From Tenodera sinensis (taxonomy: Eukaryota; Arthropoda; Insecta; Mantodea; Mantidae), in contig CM060965.1 of assembly GCA_030765045.1 (NCBI GenBank), forward strand, positions 149,692,874 to 149,756,873: a stretch of 64,000 bases of DNA. Reading direction: 5' to 3'. Under the pieces are notes generated by a model that was given only the letters and a program-made list of their open reading frames with translations, was not told the origin of the DNA and ran no database searches. Each line of letters begins with the position of its first letter. Position 1 is the first letter of the stretch. This document shows positions 20,931-30,770 of this stretch, in pieces. The position numbers and the translations under genes were made by a program.

Positions 20931-23798
20931 TTAGATGTTTTGGAAGTGTTGAAGGTGTTGTTGTAGTCTGTCTTCTTCTTGTTGCTGGTATTTGTCGTAA
21001 ACGTCGATTAGTGTTATGAGAGGAGGATTTTTGTGTTTTTCTGTTTGTGTTATGGTTTTCATTTTTTGTGCGGTGTTGATGAGTGTTCTTCTGAATTGTC
21101 TGGTGTGTGCGTTGTGTATGTATTTGATCATTAGTTTGGCTATGTGTGTATCTATGGGTGTTGTGTGTGTGTAGTTGTAAAGTGTGTTTGTCTTGAATGA
21201 GGGCAAAAGTTTGTGGGCAGTTCTGATGCACCTCCTCTCAAAGGATTTTATTTTGTCCATTATATCGGTCGTGATTAGGGGCATGGTGGCTACGGCTGCA
21301 TATGTCAGTTGTGGTCTTATTAGTGCAGTGTAAAGTTTTCGTAGTATTTGTGGTGTAAGTCCTCGTCCGTTTAGTCGTGCTAAGTAAGTCAGTGTTGAGT
21401 GAACGGGTCGTGTTTTGTTAAGTAGTCGCGTGTAGTGTGTCTTAATTTTCAATTGGTTATGAATATGTATACCCAGGTATTTTATGATTGTTTTGCATGG
21501 TATTTGTTGATTATTGAAGGTGAGGGTGGCTGTTTTGTATGAGTGTTTCATGATTTTCCTTATCACAATGGCTTGTGTTTTGTCTGTGTTTATGCTGATT
21601 CGCCATTTTTGGGTCCATTTCAGGAATGTGCTGAGTTGTTTTTCCAGTTTTCCCTTGGCTCCTATCAGCGTGGCGTGTGTGCTCCAATACGCAGTATCAT
21701 CTGCATATTGGGCTAGGTGTAGGTTCTTTTGTGTTGGTTGTGGTGTGTCGGATGTGTACAGTATGTAGAGGAGGCCGGAAATAGCGCTCCCCTGTGGTGT
21801 GCCTGCTTTAATATTAATGGTATTAGATAGTAAGTTGTTTATACGTATCTGTCCCGTTCTGTCTGTAAGAAAGCTGGCTACCCAACGTACAATCCTTGGT
21901 GAAATTTTTAAGTCTGTCAGTTTGTATAGTAGTCCGTTAGTCCAGCATTTGTCGAAGGCGGATTGTACGTCGAGGAAGGTTGCCATGGTGACAAATCCTC
22001 GATTGTAAGCGTCTTGTAGGTTTGAAAGTACTCGTACTAGTTGGTCTTGTATTGTTATGTCGGTTCGGTAGCCAGCTTGTGTCATTGGTATCAGTTGTCT
22101 TTGCGTGCATATTTTTGTCAGTCTGTGTACTACTATCTTTTCGAAAGTTTTTGATAGTGTGGAGATTAGTGATATGGGTCTATAGTTTTTGTGGTCAGTC
22201 TTGTTTTTGCCAGGTTTCTCGAACAACAGTATGTGTGCGCGTTTCCAGTCAGTCGGGTGGTATCCATGTCGGTAAATGTGATTATAGGTGGTTACTAGTA
22301 GATTTAATGTATTGTCAGGGAGTTGTCTTAGCATTTCGTAGGTGATGTTGTCCGGGCCTGGCGCTGTATTTCGGGTTCTTTTTAGTACTGTCTTAATGTC
22401 TTGAGCTGTTATCGGTCGGTCAGTTTCGTCATTTTCGTCTAGTTCTATGATGTCCATTTGTGGTGTGTACAGATTTTGGTTTTGTTCTATATATCTATTA
22501 ACGTTTCTATAGTGCGTCTTGTGAAAATTCGGGTCGTCAGGTGTTTGAAAAACGTTTTCGTAATGTTGTCGGAATATTTCTAATTTTTGCGTTGTGTCGT
22601 GTATCATTTGTCCGTTTTGTTTGATTGGATATTGTGGGTAGGTCTTGTGTCTGGTACTTTTAATTAATCGCCAGAAATTGGCCGGGTCTCGTCTGTTCGT
22701 CTCGGTCATTTTGTCAAGTAGTGTATTCCATTTGTCACAGTTAAATGTGGCTATGGCGTCTTTTACGTCCTGTTGTAGTTTATTTACTATTCGTTTGTCT
22801 TCTGGGGCGTGTGTCTTCATGTATTGTCTGTGTGCTTTTCTTTTGTTTTTTATTATCTGAATTATGTGTCTTGGTAAAGGTCTGCTGTAGGGGTTTATAT
22901 TAATTGTTCTTTGTGGTACAGATGCTTCTCGTGCTTGCGTCATTATGTCGGTAAGTGTTGTTGCGTATATGTCTATGTCGTGGCAAGTATTAGGTGGTGT
23001 AAGTGTGACATTGTCTGTCAGTCGTTCGGCTGTCTGTTTGTATGTGTTCCAGTCTGCATTTTTGTAATCATTAATTACTATTGTTCTGTTAGATTGTGTG
23101 TACCAGGGGTGGGTTCGAATTGTCAGTATTATGGGTAGGTGGTCGGTATTTGGTGGTGCATCTGTGCTAATGTCGTCGACTTGGTTATACATGCGTTTCG
23201 ATGTCAGTATTTTGTCAGGCGAACTTGGTTTTTGTGTTCCAGTGCCTATCCTGGTCGGTCCTGGTGTCAACACTACTCTAAGGTCAGTCTGGTCTAGTAG
23301 TTTTTTCAGTTCACGTCCGTGTGCGTTTGTGTTTTCGTCGAGTAAGTGAGTACTGTATGCGATAAGGTCTCCTGCTAGTATTAAGTCTGGGTAGTTGTCA
23401 TTTAGGTATTTAAGTAACGTCGTCGGGAATGGGTCTTTAGGCGGTACATATAGAGTTGCTATGACTGTCTTTTTGCGTCGTATTCTGATTTGTACTAGCA
23501 GGAGTTGGAGGTTTTGGAATGCTGGGGGCGTGGCCAAGAGGATGGGATTAAGCTCAGCTTTTGCCAAGATCATGACCCCGCCTCCAGCGCTTTGTTGTTG
23601 GTCTCTTCGAAAAGATAGCAGTGGTTTAAAGTTCATGTTTATGTTTTTGTGAAGTTTCGTTTCATTGATGGTCACGATGTCTATGTTATGATACGTCATT
23701 AGGTCATGTAGTTCTTGTCTTTTTGTGCGAATACCATTAATATTAATGTGTAGTAGTTTTAGATTGTGGTGTGTGTCTGTTTGTGTTGTGTGTGCCAT
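20931..23798 (-). CDS. LINE ORF2: endonuclease-reverse transcriptase
   Basis: A 955-residue intact frame starts at the ATG 42 nt after ORF1. Residues 1 to about 230 form an APE-type endonuclease: 'LLHININGIRTKRQEL' (Asn19), 'INETKL' (Glu46), 'AGDLIAYS' (Asp144) and 'NTDHLPI' (Asp219-His220). The reverse transcriptase follows, with 'NTAPGPDNITYEML', 'YRPISLISTLSKTFEKIV', 'TFLDVQSAFDKCW', 'GTPQGSAIS' and the catalytic 'QYADDTAYW' near residue 697, then the thumb ('IIKYLGIHIH') and a Gln/His-rich C-terminus. No RNase H is present, as is usual in the Jockey clade. The protein nicks target DNA and copies LINE RNA at the nick. Oddity: the Asn expected in the endonuclease GD-x-N motif is Ile146 (ATC), which should impair cleavage. 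Otherwise it looks complete. Confidence 0.95.
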   Translation of the reverse strand: MAHTTQTDTHHNLKLLHININGIRTKRQELHDLMTYHNIDIVTINETKLHKNINMNFKPLLSFRRDQQQSAGGGVMILAKAELNPILLATPPAFQNLQLLLVQIRIRRKKTVIATLYVPPKDPFPTTLLKYLNDNYPDLILAGDLIAYSTHLLDENTNAHGRELKKLLDQTDLRVVLTPGPTRIGTGTQKPSSPDKILTSKRMYNQVDDISTDAPPNTDHLPIILTIRTHPWYTQSNRTIVINDYKNADWNTYKQTAERLTDNVTLTPPNTCHDIDIYATTLTDIMTQAREASVPQRTININPYSRPLPRHIIQIIKNKRKAHRQYMKTHAPEDKRIVNKLQQDVKDAIATFNCDKWNTLLDKMTETNRRDPANFWRLIKSTRHKTYPQYPIKQNGQMIHDTTQKLEIFRQHYENVFQTPDDPNFHKTHYRNVNRYIEQNQNLYTPQMDIIELDENDETDRPITAQDIKTVLKRTRNTAPGPDNITYEMLRQLPDNTLNLLVTTYNHIYRHGYHPTDWKRAHILLFEKPGKNKTDHKNYRPISLISTLSKTFEKIVVHRLTKICTQRQLIPMTQAGYRTDITIQDQLVRVLSNLQDAYNRGFVTMATFLDVQSAFDKCWTNGLLYKLTDLKISPRIVRWVASFLTDRTGQIRINNLLSNTINIKAGTPQGSAISGLLYILYTSDTPQPTQKNLHLAQYADDTAYWSTHATLIGAKGKLEKQLSTFLKWTQKWRISINTDKTQAIVIRKIMKHSYKTATLTFNNQQIPCKTIIKYLGIHIHNQLKIKTHYTRLLNKTRPVHSTLTYLARLNGRGLTPQILRKLYTALIRPQLTYAAVATMPLITTDIMDKIKSFERRCIRTAHKLLPSFKTNTLYNYTHTTPIDTHIAKLMIKYIHNAHTRQFRRTLINTAQKMKTITQTEKHKNPPLITLIDVYDKYQQQEEDRLQQHLQHFQNI

Positions 23799-23840
23799 TG
23801 TGATTCGGAGGGTGATAGTGTGATGTTATGGATGATATTA

Positions 23841-25418
23841 CTATGAGATGTCATGAACAAATATGGCCAGTTGATTTCCTACGCGAGTTGTGGTGACGGT
23901 CTTTTTCAGGGTCTTGTGTGCCGTCTGGGCTATGTTCTGTAGGAACCTGTGTCTGTGCTTTGGTGGAATGATGTCGTAGATGGGTGGAATGAGGGTGGTT
24001 AGTATCTGCGTTATGGTGGTGCTGGCTAGTTCTTTAACATAGCTGGTGATGTTTTCTTGGATGTGGGTGAGTTGTTGTTGAAGGGATTTGAGCTGTTGCT
24101 CAGTCTGTGTGATGACATTTTTAAAAGTACCAACAGTTTCCTGGGTTGTCATGTCCTTTTTTGTCGTAGGTATCTGGGGATATTTAATCTCTGGCCAGTC
24201 CGTTACATGTTGTGGTTTGGGTGGTGGTGGTATGTTGTGGGGAAATATGTGGGTCTTCGCGGTCTGTTCAGGTAAAGTTGGTGGTGCTCGTGGGTAGAGT
24301 GGGCATCTAACCTGTCCGGTGTAGTGCCCAGTCCGTCTGCACGTAGCACAGTATGGGGTGTCGTGGCGTATTGGGTGCGTGCACCGTATTGTCTCTGTGC
24401 CGTAGCCACAGTAGAAGCAGGTGGGCTGGTTTGCGCACTGTTCGTGGTGGTGGCCATATTGTTGGCAAGTCCTGCAGGGGGTGTGTCTTTCAGTATGTTT
24501 CGATGGTTCGGCCTTGAAGATTTGTCGTTCTATTATGGCTCCCTCTTTCAGGATTGTATTGATTGTGGCAACACATTTGCTAAAAATCCTGACTAAGGGA
24601 GTCTGTCTGTTCTTGCTGATGATACGAGATACTCGTATCACCTCAGGGTATGTCTCTTGTATGCTACTTAGGATGTCACTGTCAGGTATGTCATATGGTA
24701 GGCCTCTTAGTACGGCTGTTAGGGTTTGTCTAGGTCTCGGTTGTGTTTCGGTGCGTTGGTTTGTTGTTTGCGGTAGTGTGTTGGTATAGTGTGCATAGTT
24801 TCCGAAGTTGCTGACTGGGACGGCCTGTGTAAAAGTAACCGCCTGTTGCTGGTTGCGGAAAGTAAGGGCGAAAGTGTTCTTGTTTAGTCTATGTGCTCTG
24901 AAAAGTGTATTGTTGTCTATGTCTGCTCTATTCATTAGGGCTCTTACGACCCAGGTATTTTGCTTTTCTTGGGCGCAATTCGCGATATAAATCGTGAAGT
25001 ACCCATGTGGCATTGGGGGGATGAAGGTTGTCGGTGGTGTCGTCTGTGTATTTGTGTAGTTTGTCATGGCGTTAATCCTGGGACCTAATCTTGAGGTAGA
25101 CTCAATGCTTGAGTCTGAGTCATTAGGGTCGTTGGCGAGTGAGCTGCTGCTAGAGCTGACCGAATGGGTTCTATGTTGGTTTCGGGTTGTTCTTTGATGT
25201 TGTGGTGATGGTGGAGGTGTTGGTGTTGGTGTTTGTTTTGAGTTTGTCCTTGGTGATGTGGTCATGTTTGTCCCGCTAGTGGACGGTTGTGGTGATGTAG
25301 ATTTTGTTGGTGATGCTGTAGTTTGTTTTGTGGTTCTTGTTTTTGTCCGGGCATTGGTGCGGTTGGTTATGGGATCAGGGGGTTTTGGGGGTTTGGCCGC
25401 CGACTGACCTTTGGTCAT
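23841..25418 (-). CDS. LINE ORF1: gag-like RNA-binding protein
   Basis: A 525-residue intact frame on the minus strand. Residues 1 to about 140 are a Thr/Pro/Ser-rich low-complexity region with a polyserine run. Residues about 145-300 hold two compact segments; the second ('LTAVLRGLPYDIPDSDILSS' onward) resembles the Pre-C2HC domain seen before zinc knuckles in Jockey-type gag proteins. Knuckles follow from about residue 315: 'CRTCQQYGHHHEQC' (CX2CX4HX4C) and 'CATCRRTGHYTGQVRC' (CX2CX4HX6C), with a Cys-rich 'CFYCGYG...C' segment between. The C-terminus has a Gln-rich, probably coiled helix ('TEQQLKSLQQQLTHIQENIT'). Such proteins package LINE RNA into ribonucleoprotein particles. Upstream of the start lies a G-rich stretch and the 5' UTR. 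Confidence 0.93.
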   Translation of the reverse strand: MTKGQSAAKPPKPPDPITNRTNARTKTRTTKQTTASPTKSTSPQPSTSGTNMTTSPRTNSKQTPTPTPPPSPQHQRTTRNQHRTHSVSSSSSSLANDPNDSDSSIESTSRLGPRINAMTNYTNTQTTPPTTFIPPMPHGYFTIYIANCAQEKQNTWVVRALMNRADIDNNTLFRAHRLNKNTFALTFRNQQQAVTFTQAVPVSNFGNYAHYTNTLPQTTNQRTETQPRPRQTLTAVLRGLPYDIPDSDILSSIQETYPEVIRVSRIISKNRQTPLVRIFSKCVATINTILKEGAIIERQIFKAEPSKHTERHTPCRTCQQYGHHHEQCANQPTCFYCGYGTETIRCTHPIRHDTPYCATCRRTGHYTGQVRCPLYPRAPPTLPEQTAKTHIFPHNIPPPPKPQHVTDWPEIKYPQIPTTKKDMTTQETVGTFKNVITQTEQQLKSLQQQLTHIQENITSYVKELASTTITQILTTLIPPIYDIIPPKHRHRFLQNIAQTAHKTLKKTVTTTRVGNQLAIFVHDIS

Positions 25419-25646
25419 TCTTTGGCCGGAAAAGATTTAGGTAGGGGGGGGGGAGGTGGCTGCTTAGAAGCGCGGTTTGGATTACCTTTGTGCCTAAGAG
25501 TAGTCCCAGTGGACTACAGAACTTACGTTCTTTGGCTTACTGAGCTAGCTCAGTAGGTTGTTCCAAACCTCACCACAGGGAAGGTAAGCGGGAGGGAATA
25601 AGGGTTAGGTGGTGTTGTTGGGTAAGGGCCGTCGACTTAGGAGAGG

Positions 25647-25737
25647 CGTGCCCTTAGCTTGCTTACCAAGCTTCTTCAGGCCACGAACTCAGGAATAACG
25701 TGCCCTTAGCTTGCTTTCCAAGCTTCTTCAGGCCACG
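25647..25737 (-). repeat. Duplicated 39-bp unit in the LINE 5' UTR
   Basis: Positions 25647-25685 and 25699-25737 carry the same 39-bp sequence with one mismatch ('gcttaccaag' versus 'gctttccaag'), a 52-bp period. Repeated units in LINE 5' UTRs often hold promoter activity; that function is inferred from position only. Confidence 0.9.
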
Positions 25738-25929
25738 CTCCTGGACTCTTGGGCACCGAACGCGTGGTCTTGCGCCGTATTAATGCCAATAATATCGTAG
25801 CTGCCAATAAATATCGTAGCGATGCTTGCCGGAGAGTGGTACTGCCGCTTGCCGTCTTCCGCTGAAGAAACCCGAGGACCGACGTCTTGCTGCCACAACG
25901 ACTCGACCACGACTCCGCGCCTGCTGGCT

Positions 25930-26600
25930 GCTGGTCTCCCAAGATTTCACATCAGACATTTATACCCCACTGCTGTTAGAATGCTGCCTCCCTTACCCAA
26001 TGAGGATTATCAACACTCCTATAGCGTATATTGTGACGATTTTCAGTTCCATTGTTGTAGAATCTTGATTCGTCAGAAAACAATATCCTGGATGCGAATC
26101 CCACATCAGTTGCTACTCGCTCCAGCAACCATTCACAAAAGGTTGCTCGAGCTTCGAAATCTCTCCTATGAAGTGCTTGGTGTACGCGCAAACCATAAGA
26201 ATGGAACTTATTAGTGCTCAATATTCGCACTACAGATGACTGGCTGATGTTCACCTCCTAAGCAGCTACCCGTGTACTAGTATGCGGATTGTTCTGGGTG
26301 GCATTCAAAACTGCTTCTGCATTAACACCCGATGTTGCTGGTGCGTGTCTATGAGGAGGCACTCTTGCAAGTGCTGCTGTTACACGCAGACGCCTTTCAA
26401 CATTCTGGAAGCTGTTTGCTGTTAGTTGTCGTCTATTTGGATATCTCCCCCGAGATATTTTCTCCGGTGTGTTTGTTCTTACTTCTCCGTAGATCAAAAG
26501 CATATCTACGTAATCATCTGTCGAATGCATAATGAAAGACTGGCACAAAATATTGTGCGACAGCATACGTGTGGAGAACGCAGGGGTCGGCATTCACAAC
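25930..26600 (-). pseudogene. Mariner transposase N-terminal and central part (copy B)
   Basis: From about 26593 the minus strand reads 'DDYVDMLLIYGEVRTNTPEK' and 'YPNRRQLTANSFQNVERRLR' (DUF4817 helix-turn-helix), then after a frame change near 26260 'QSSVVRILSTNKFHSYGLRV', 'HQALHRRDFEARATFCEWLL' and 'ILFSDESRF' with the first catalytic Asp. It closely parallels copy A. It ends at the LINE insertion; the C-terminal third lies at 20167-20441. The frame change at the linker is at an equivalent position to that of copy A. Confidence 0.88.
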
Positions 26601-27531
26601 ACACTACATCATGCCAGTCCAATGGCGCAGAAGTCATTACACCTGTTCAATTGCAAAATGCAGACAACCAAAAACGATTTAAATTAGAATGTCCTAAACG
26701 CTCAGGGACTTTATAATTAGATTATTGTGAATTCGGTTTCCAAGTTTTGATGAACATAAAAATATTTACAGTACTGAGGCTCGAACCTATGACATTGAGG
26801 CTTAGCGCAGAAGACTCGTCACAATCCTTTTCAGCTATTTCAATACTTAACTGAAAGGGCGTACCGCGTTTAATAGTAGGACTTGTATGCCTGGCGCTAG
26901 GCCATTGTCACCTCGCCAGTTTTCGGGCTTGATTTAGCCTTTTAGGGCAGTTTTAATCATTTGCTGGGCATTTTAATATTATTAATTAAATGGCAAAACC
27001 TGTTATGTATATTAATTGAGATGCATAGGAGGCATAGTTCACGCAAAAATGGAAATAAACTGTTATTTAATAATATGTCCGTTTTGACTGTACGGGTCCA
27101 TGATGAATGAGGCGTGTCACTAAATTTTTCGTCATTTTTGGCAGCCAACCCCTGCTCTAAGTACAAGAATCCACCATTTTCTTTTTGGCTGACGTTGTTA
27201 GCGTACCCATATGATATGTCCAGTTTTTCCGAGGCGTTTACTGAATTACGTTGCTATGTATACTCCAATAAAAAGTTTGTAAAATCGGCTGGAAACCGGA
27301 ATTCACTCTCAGTAAACGAGTCATATGTTTTTGAGGTGTACTTTAGCGAGTAGTACGTTCGGTCCCTTAAACCGCTCTTGATCTCAATTTTGCGCATTCC
27401 TCTCTTCAAGAACGTTAAGCAATACCTTTTAGGAAGCGCAAAACTGCACTAAGGCGCACATGCAGTTGGATGGGTGGCCTACCTTCCAAAAAATAATGCG
27501 CGGCTGACTCACCTGGTATAAAAATCTGATG

Positions 27532-28387
27532 TGTTGCACTCACATGGTCTTCCCTGCTCTTGCACTAACCATTCTTACAAACTCATTCCTATATCTTCTT
27601 CGTGTTAGTTGAGATAAATATTTCCAGAAACTATTTTATTGCTTATTTACTTGTAGGTGCAAGGCAATATGGGAATACAGTAGGCTTTGAGCGATAGTCA
27701 AATCTCTTAAAGCATTGAGATTTCGGTCTCTTTGGATGGCTAAGATATATAAAAATAAAGTGATTTTCCATTTCACGAAAGTATTGCAAAAGCCACACAA
27801 ATAACAAGAAATATCTCCAAAAAATTCACTCTAAAATTTTATTTGGACATAAATTGTGTTTCAGAAACATCTACATTTTTCGTACAATAAGATTTGGTCT
27901 TACGGTTTACCAGTTATGCAAAAGTCATCGAGAGCAAACAGGACTGCATGGGCTATAGCCAGAAAATTCAAAACATTTATTTCATTTGTCATAAAAATAT
28001 CTTAAACCTATGGGATTTTAATCGAAACCGTTAGCCATTTTCGAGAAAACCAAAATTCTCGACAAATTTTCAACGCAAAGGGAAGGGTGGAGCAATTTTC
28101 TTCAAAATCTTCGTGTCGCATCCTTAAAAGATGTTAAACTTAAATACGAATTTTGGTATTTTAACTGACTTCGATTTTGAGTTATGCTGTCCACATAAAC
28201 GCGCACACACCACACACCGCACGCGCGCGCACACACACACACCTACACCTACACACACACGCACACGCACACACACCCAGACCACACACTACACAAACAG
28301 CAACAGCACACACCGCACACACACCGCATACCGCACACAAACACCACACACACACCGCCATAAATACCACATACCACACGCAACAAA
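27532..28387 (+). repeat. GT-element copy, 5' half up to its AC-rich tract
   Basis: It begins about a dozen bases after the mariner TA target duplication with 'tgttgcactcacatgg', runs through the conserved blocks and stops in a degenerate AC-rich tract (28198-28387, with CACACC/CGCAC variants). The segment normally found after the microsatellite is absent here; a matching 3' piece lies at 31903-32031. Confidence 0.8.
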
Positions 28388-29815
28388 CACCAGTGAACTC
28401 CGGCGCCTCAACCATAAAAAGGCTGCGGGGCCTGACGGGCTAACCCCTTCTATGCTCCGCCACCTTCCTTTCAAAGCCGTGCTCTTTCTTACAAAGGTCT
28501 TCAATATGGGTCTCGCCCTTGGTCACTTTCCACGCGAGTGGAGAGAGGCCCGGGTGATCTGCATATTGAAACCAGGGAAAGACTCGGTACATCCTGCAAA
28601 CTACCGATCCATAAGCCTCCTGTCTGTACTCTCGAAAGTACTCGAGAGGCTAATTCTAGTCCGCTTGTCTCCCATTAGAGATATTCAAGCCATCCCTCCC
28701 CATCAGTTTGGGTTCCGGCCTGGCCGCTCAACGTCTCAGCAGCTGCTGCGTGTGGTGGAGGCTGCCACCCTGGGATTCCAGGACAAAACCTATACCGCCG
28801 CGGTCTCTCTGGAGAAGGCTTTCTCTACGACCTGGCATGCTGGTTTCCTCAGGAAATTGGTCCAGCTGAAGCTACCCTCACGCCTTATACACCTACTACA
28901 CACGTTTCTCAAACACAGATCCTTTGTGGTCTCAGTTGCGGCAAACAAATCTACACGTAGGCCAATCCGAGGCAAAGTTCCCGAAGGTTCTTTTCTTTCC
29001 CCTACGCTGTTTAGCGTATATGTGGCCGACATTCCATCCGAGCAGCACGTTAATATAGCCCTGTATGCTGACGACGTGCTGCTATACTGTACAAACAAAC
29101 ATCCTCGCAGAACCTTTCTCCCCATACAGAGACACCTCCGCCTCATCCAAGAGTGGTGCAGACGTTGGCGATAGTCCATCAACCCGGAGAAAAGCCACGC
29201 CATACTTTTCACCAATCGCCACTTTCTCGTCAACTTCCCCACATTTACTTACCTTCGCAGAAGGATAGAGTGGGTGAATACCATTTCCTACCTGGGAATG
29301 AAGCTTGATAAGGGCCTTACCTTTCGGGAACACTCATCGACCTGGAACACATCATCGACCTGTCGCATCGGGCCGGCGGGGCAACCGCCTCGCTGTATCC
29401 AATGTTGCGGTCGGGGATGCCCATTTCCCTGAAGTTACGTCTTTTTCGGGCTCTCATTATCCCTAACCTCCTGTACGCCAGCGAAATCTGGAGCATGGCT
29501 GCAGATTCCCATCTCTTGCGTCTACAACGTATACAGAATAGAGGACTTCGGATAATCTATTCTGTATACTGTAGATTCCCTACGAGACTACTGCACAAAG
29601 CCTCGTCCCTCCCGTATGTGGAGGACGAAATTAGGCACCAGGCAACAAAATTTTACGGCCAGTTTCCACAACCTCGGAGTGCCCTGGTTAGCTTTCTTGG
29701 GGACTATAACTCTAGAGAACGCACTCTCGTGCGACACCGGGTTCCCCGCGTGGCTTGCGGGCATGCCCGGTAACACAGGAGCTACCCCATCAACAGCGCA
29801 AGCTGAGCTCCATTA
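28388..29815 (+). mobile_element. 5'-truncated Jockey-like LINE inserted in the AC tract
   Basis: The fragment starts inside ORF2: 'NHKKAAGPDGLTPSML', 'YRSISLLSVLSKVLERLI', 'HQFGFRPGRSTSQQLL', 'VSLEKAFSTTWHAGFL', 'VPEGSFLSPTLFSVYVAD' and the catalytic 'LYADDVLLY' (near 29065). A TAG at 29172 interrupts the frame shortly after 'EWCRRWR', and a frame change near 29370-29400 is needed to reach the C-terminal part ('LKLRLFRALIIPNLLYASEI'). It is a different family from the complete LINE at 20.5-25.9 kb but close in layout to the fragment at 15 kb. Several conserved residues look substituted (VSLEKAFS for the usual LDxxxAFD), so it is decayed. Confidence 0.87.
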
Positions 29816-30504
29816 AGTCCTTCCAAGAGAAGTTGTCATTTTGGATGACAGTGGTTTACACCATGCTTGCAAAAGTGCCTGCTTAGACATCCTAACGATA
29901 TCTTTGGTGTCATCACCCCTAACAGACAGCCTCGATTGGCCAAAGCGGAGGACGGAACTGTCACTGTTATATCCAATAGTAAATATGCGATGAGTGTCTG
30001 GCCGTAGCGAATTAGAGGTAGTGTAATTTATTATCCACGTGGAGTGCACTCAATCTGGTAAGATAGTCTGTTTACTCAACGCGTGTGCAGTTGTTGCTCA
30101 AAGGGAATGTGCACTACCCCCAACTAATGTATGTTATGAATCCATTTGCACGCTTCAGAAAAGGCAAACCTCTATCCCTGTCCTTCAAGACTAATAGCAT
30201 CCCCGACTTTAAGGGTGTGACAGTTACATGTTGATTCCGCGTGGAGTCTCAGTTACCAAAATTCTGAATTCCAGTTCTTTTCTTTTTCATTAGCTACAAA
30301 GGTTCATGTTAAAATGTTGCAACTCTGCCTGAAAGTACTCAAGAGGAAGGGACCATGTTGAAAAACGGTTATTAGCACTCCTCAAAGAGGCGGCCGAACT
30401 GCACACGTGTTGACTACAGACTCTACCTGCTAAATCAGTAGGAGTTGGTGCCGCTATAACACCTGAGTGTAATGTCGCTCTAAGTCTTGGATATACTATA
30501 ATGG
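29816..30504. other. Unassigned sequence
   Basis: No motif recognised after the LINE 3' end. Confidence 0.4.
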
Positions 30505-30770
30505 TGGCGGTAGTTATATGGAGATTTCATTTGCAGTACATGTTTTGAAGCACTCTGAATGTAAAACTGAAGCTTCAGAAAAGGGCCTGAGCATATGCGT
30601 GTGATGGTGTAGCTCAAAAACGAAAGATCAAATATTGGTATTAATGTATCTTGTTCCAAGGATGCGATATGAAGAGTTTTAAGAAAATTTCCCACCCCAA
30701 ACTAACCTTTATGTGGAACTTCCTTCGAAAATATTAGCTCTCAAAAATTGTTGTAACGATGTTTATTGCA
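30505..30770 (-). repeat. GT-element relic, minus orientation
   Basis: 'gtagctcaaaaacgaaagat' near 30610, 'ccaaggatgcgatatgaag' near 30656 and 'ccaccccaaactaacc' near 30692 match conserved blocks in the same order. The microsatellite is reduced to 'gcatatgcgtgtgatgg'. Confidence 0.6.

Larger units (their letters stand above)
20551..25929 (-). mobile_element. Full-length Jockey-clade LINE with 13-bp target duplication
   Basis: The element is about 5.4 kb, minus orientation, with 5' UTR (25419-25929), ORF1 (25418-23841), a 42-nt gap, ORF2 (23798-20931) and 3' UTR (20930-20551). The 13-bp sequence 'gctggtctcccaa' flanks it at 20538-20550 and 25930-25942, as expected from target-primed reverse transcription. 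The long 5' UTR and two uninterrupted ORFs indicate a recent insertion. ORF1 with Pre-C2HC-like region and zinc knuckles plus ORF2 with EN and RT but no RNase H place it in the Jockey clade (family knowledge). The 3' end is A-rich rather than a long poly(A). Confidence 0.93.
19639..27518 (-). mobile_element. Mariner-like element copy B, both TIRs present, split by a Jockey LINE
   Basis: The left end 'taccaagtgagtcag' (19639) and right end 'ctgactcacctggta' (ending 27518) form terminal inverted repeats flanked by TA on each side (19637-19638 and 27519-27520). The left part (19639-20441) and right part (25930-27518) align along their length with copy A at 9478-11916. The interior is replaced by a 96-bp foreign patch (20442-20537) and a complete Jockey retrotransposon (20551-25929). 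Removing those leaves about 2.4 kb, the length of copy A. Confidence 0.93.

Noticed and set aside
22022..25556. Plus-strand frames of 70-122 codons across the LINE
   Set aside because: They are antisense shadows of the intact ORF1 and ORF2 on the minus strand.
28131..29174. A 347-codon frame beginning MLNLNTNFGILTDF
   Set aside because: Its first ~85 codons are GT-element and AC-tract sequence; only the rest is LINE reverse transcriptase. The fusion is an accident of the insertion.
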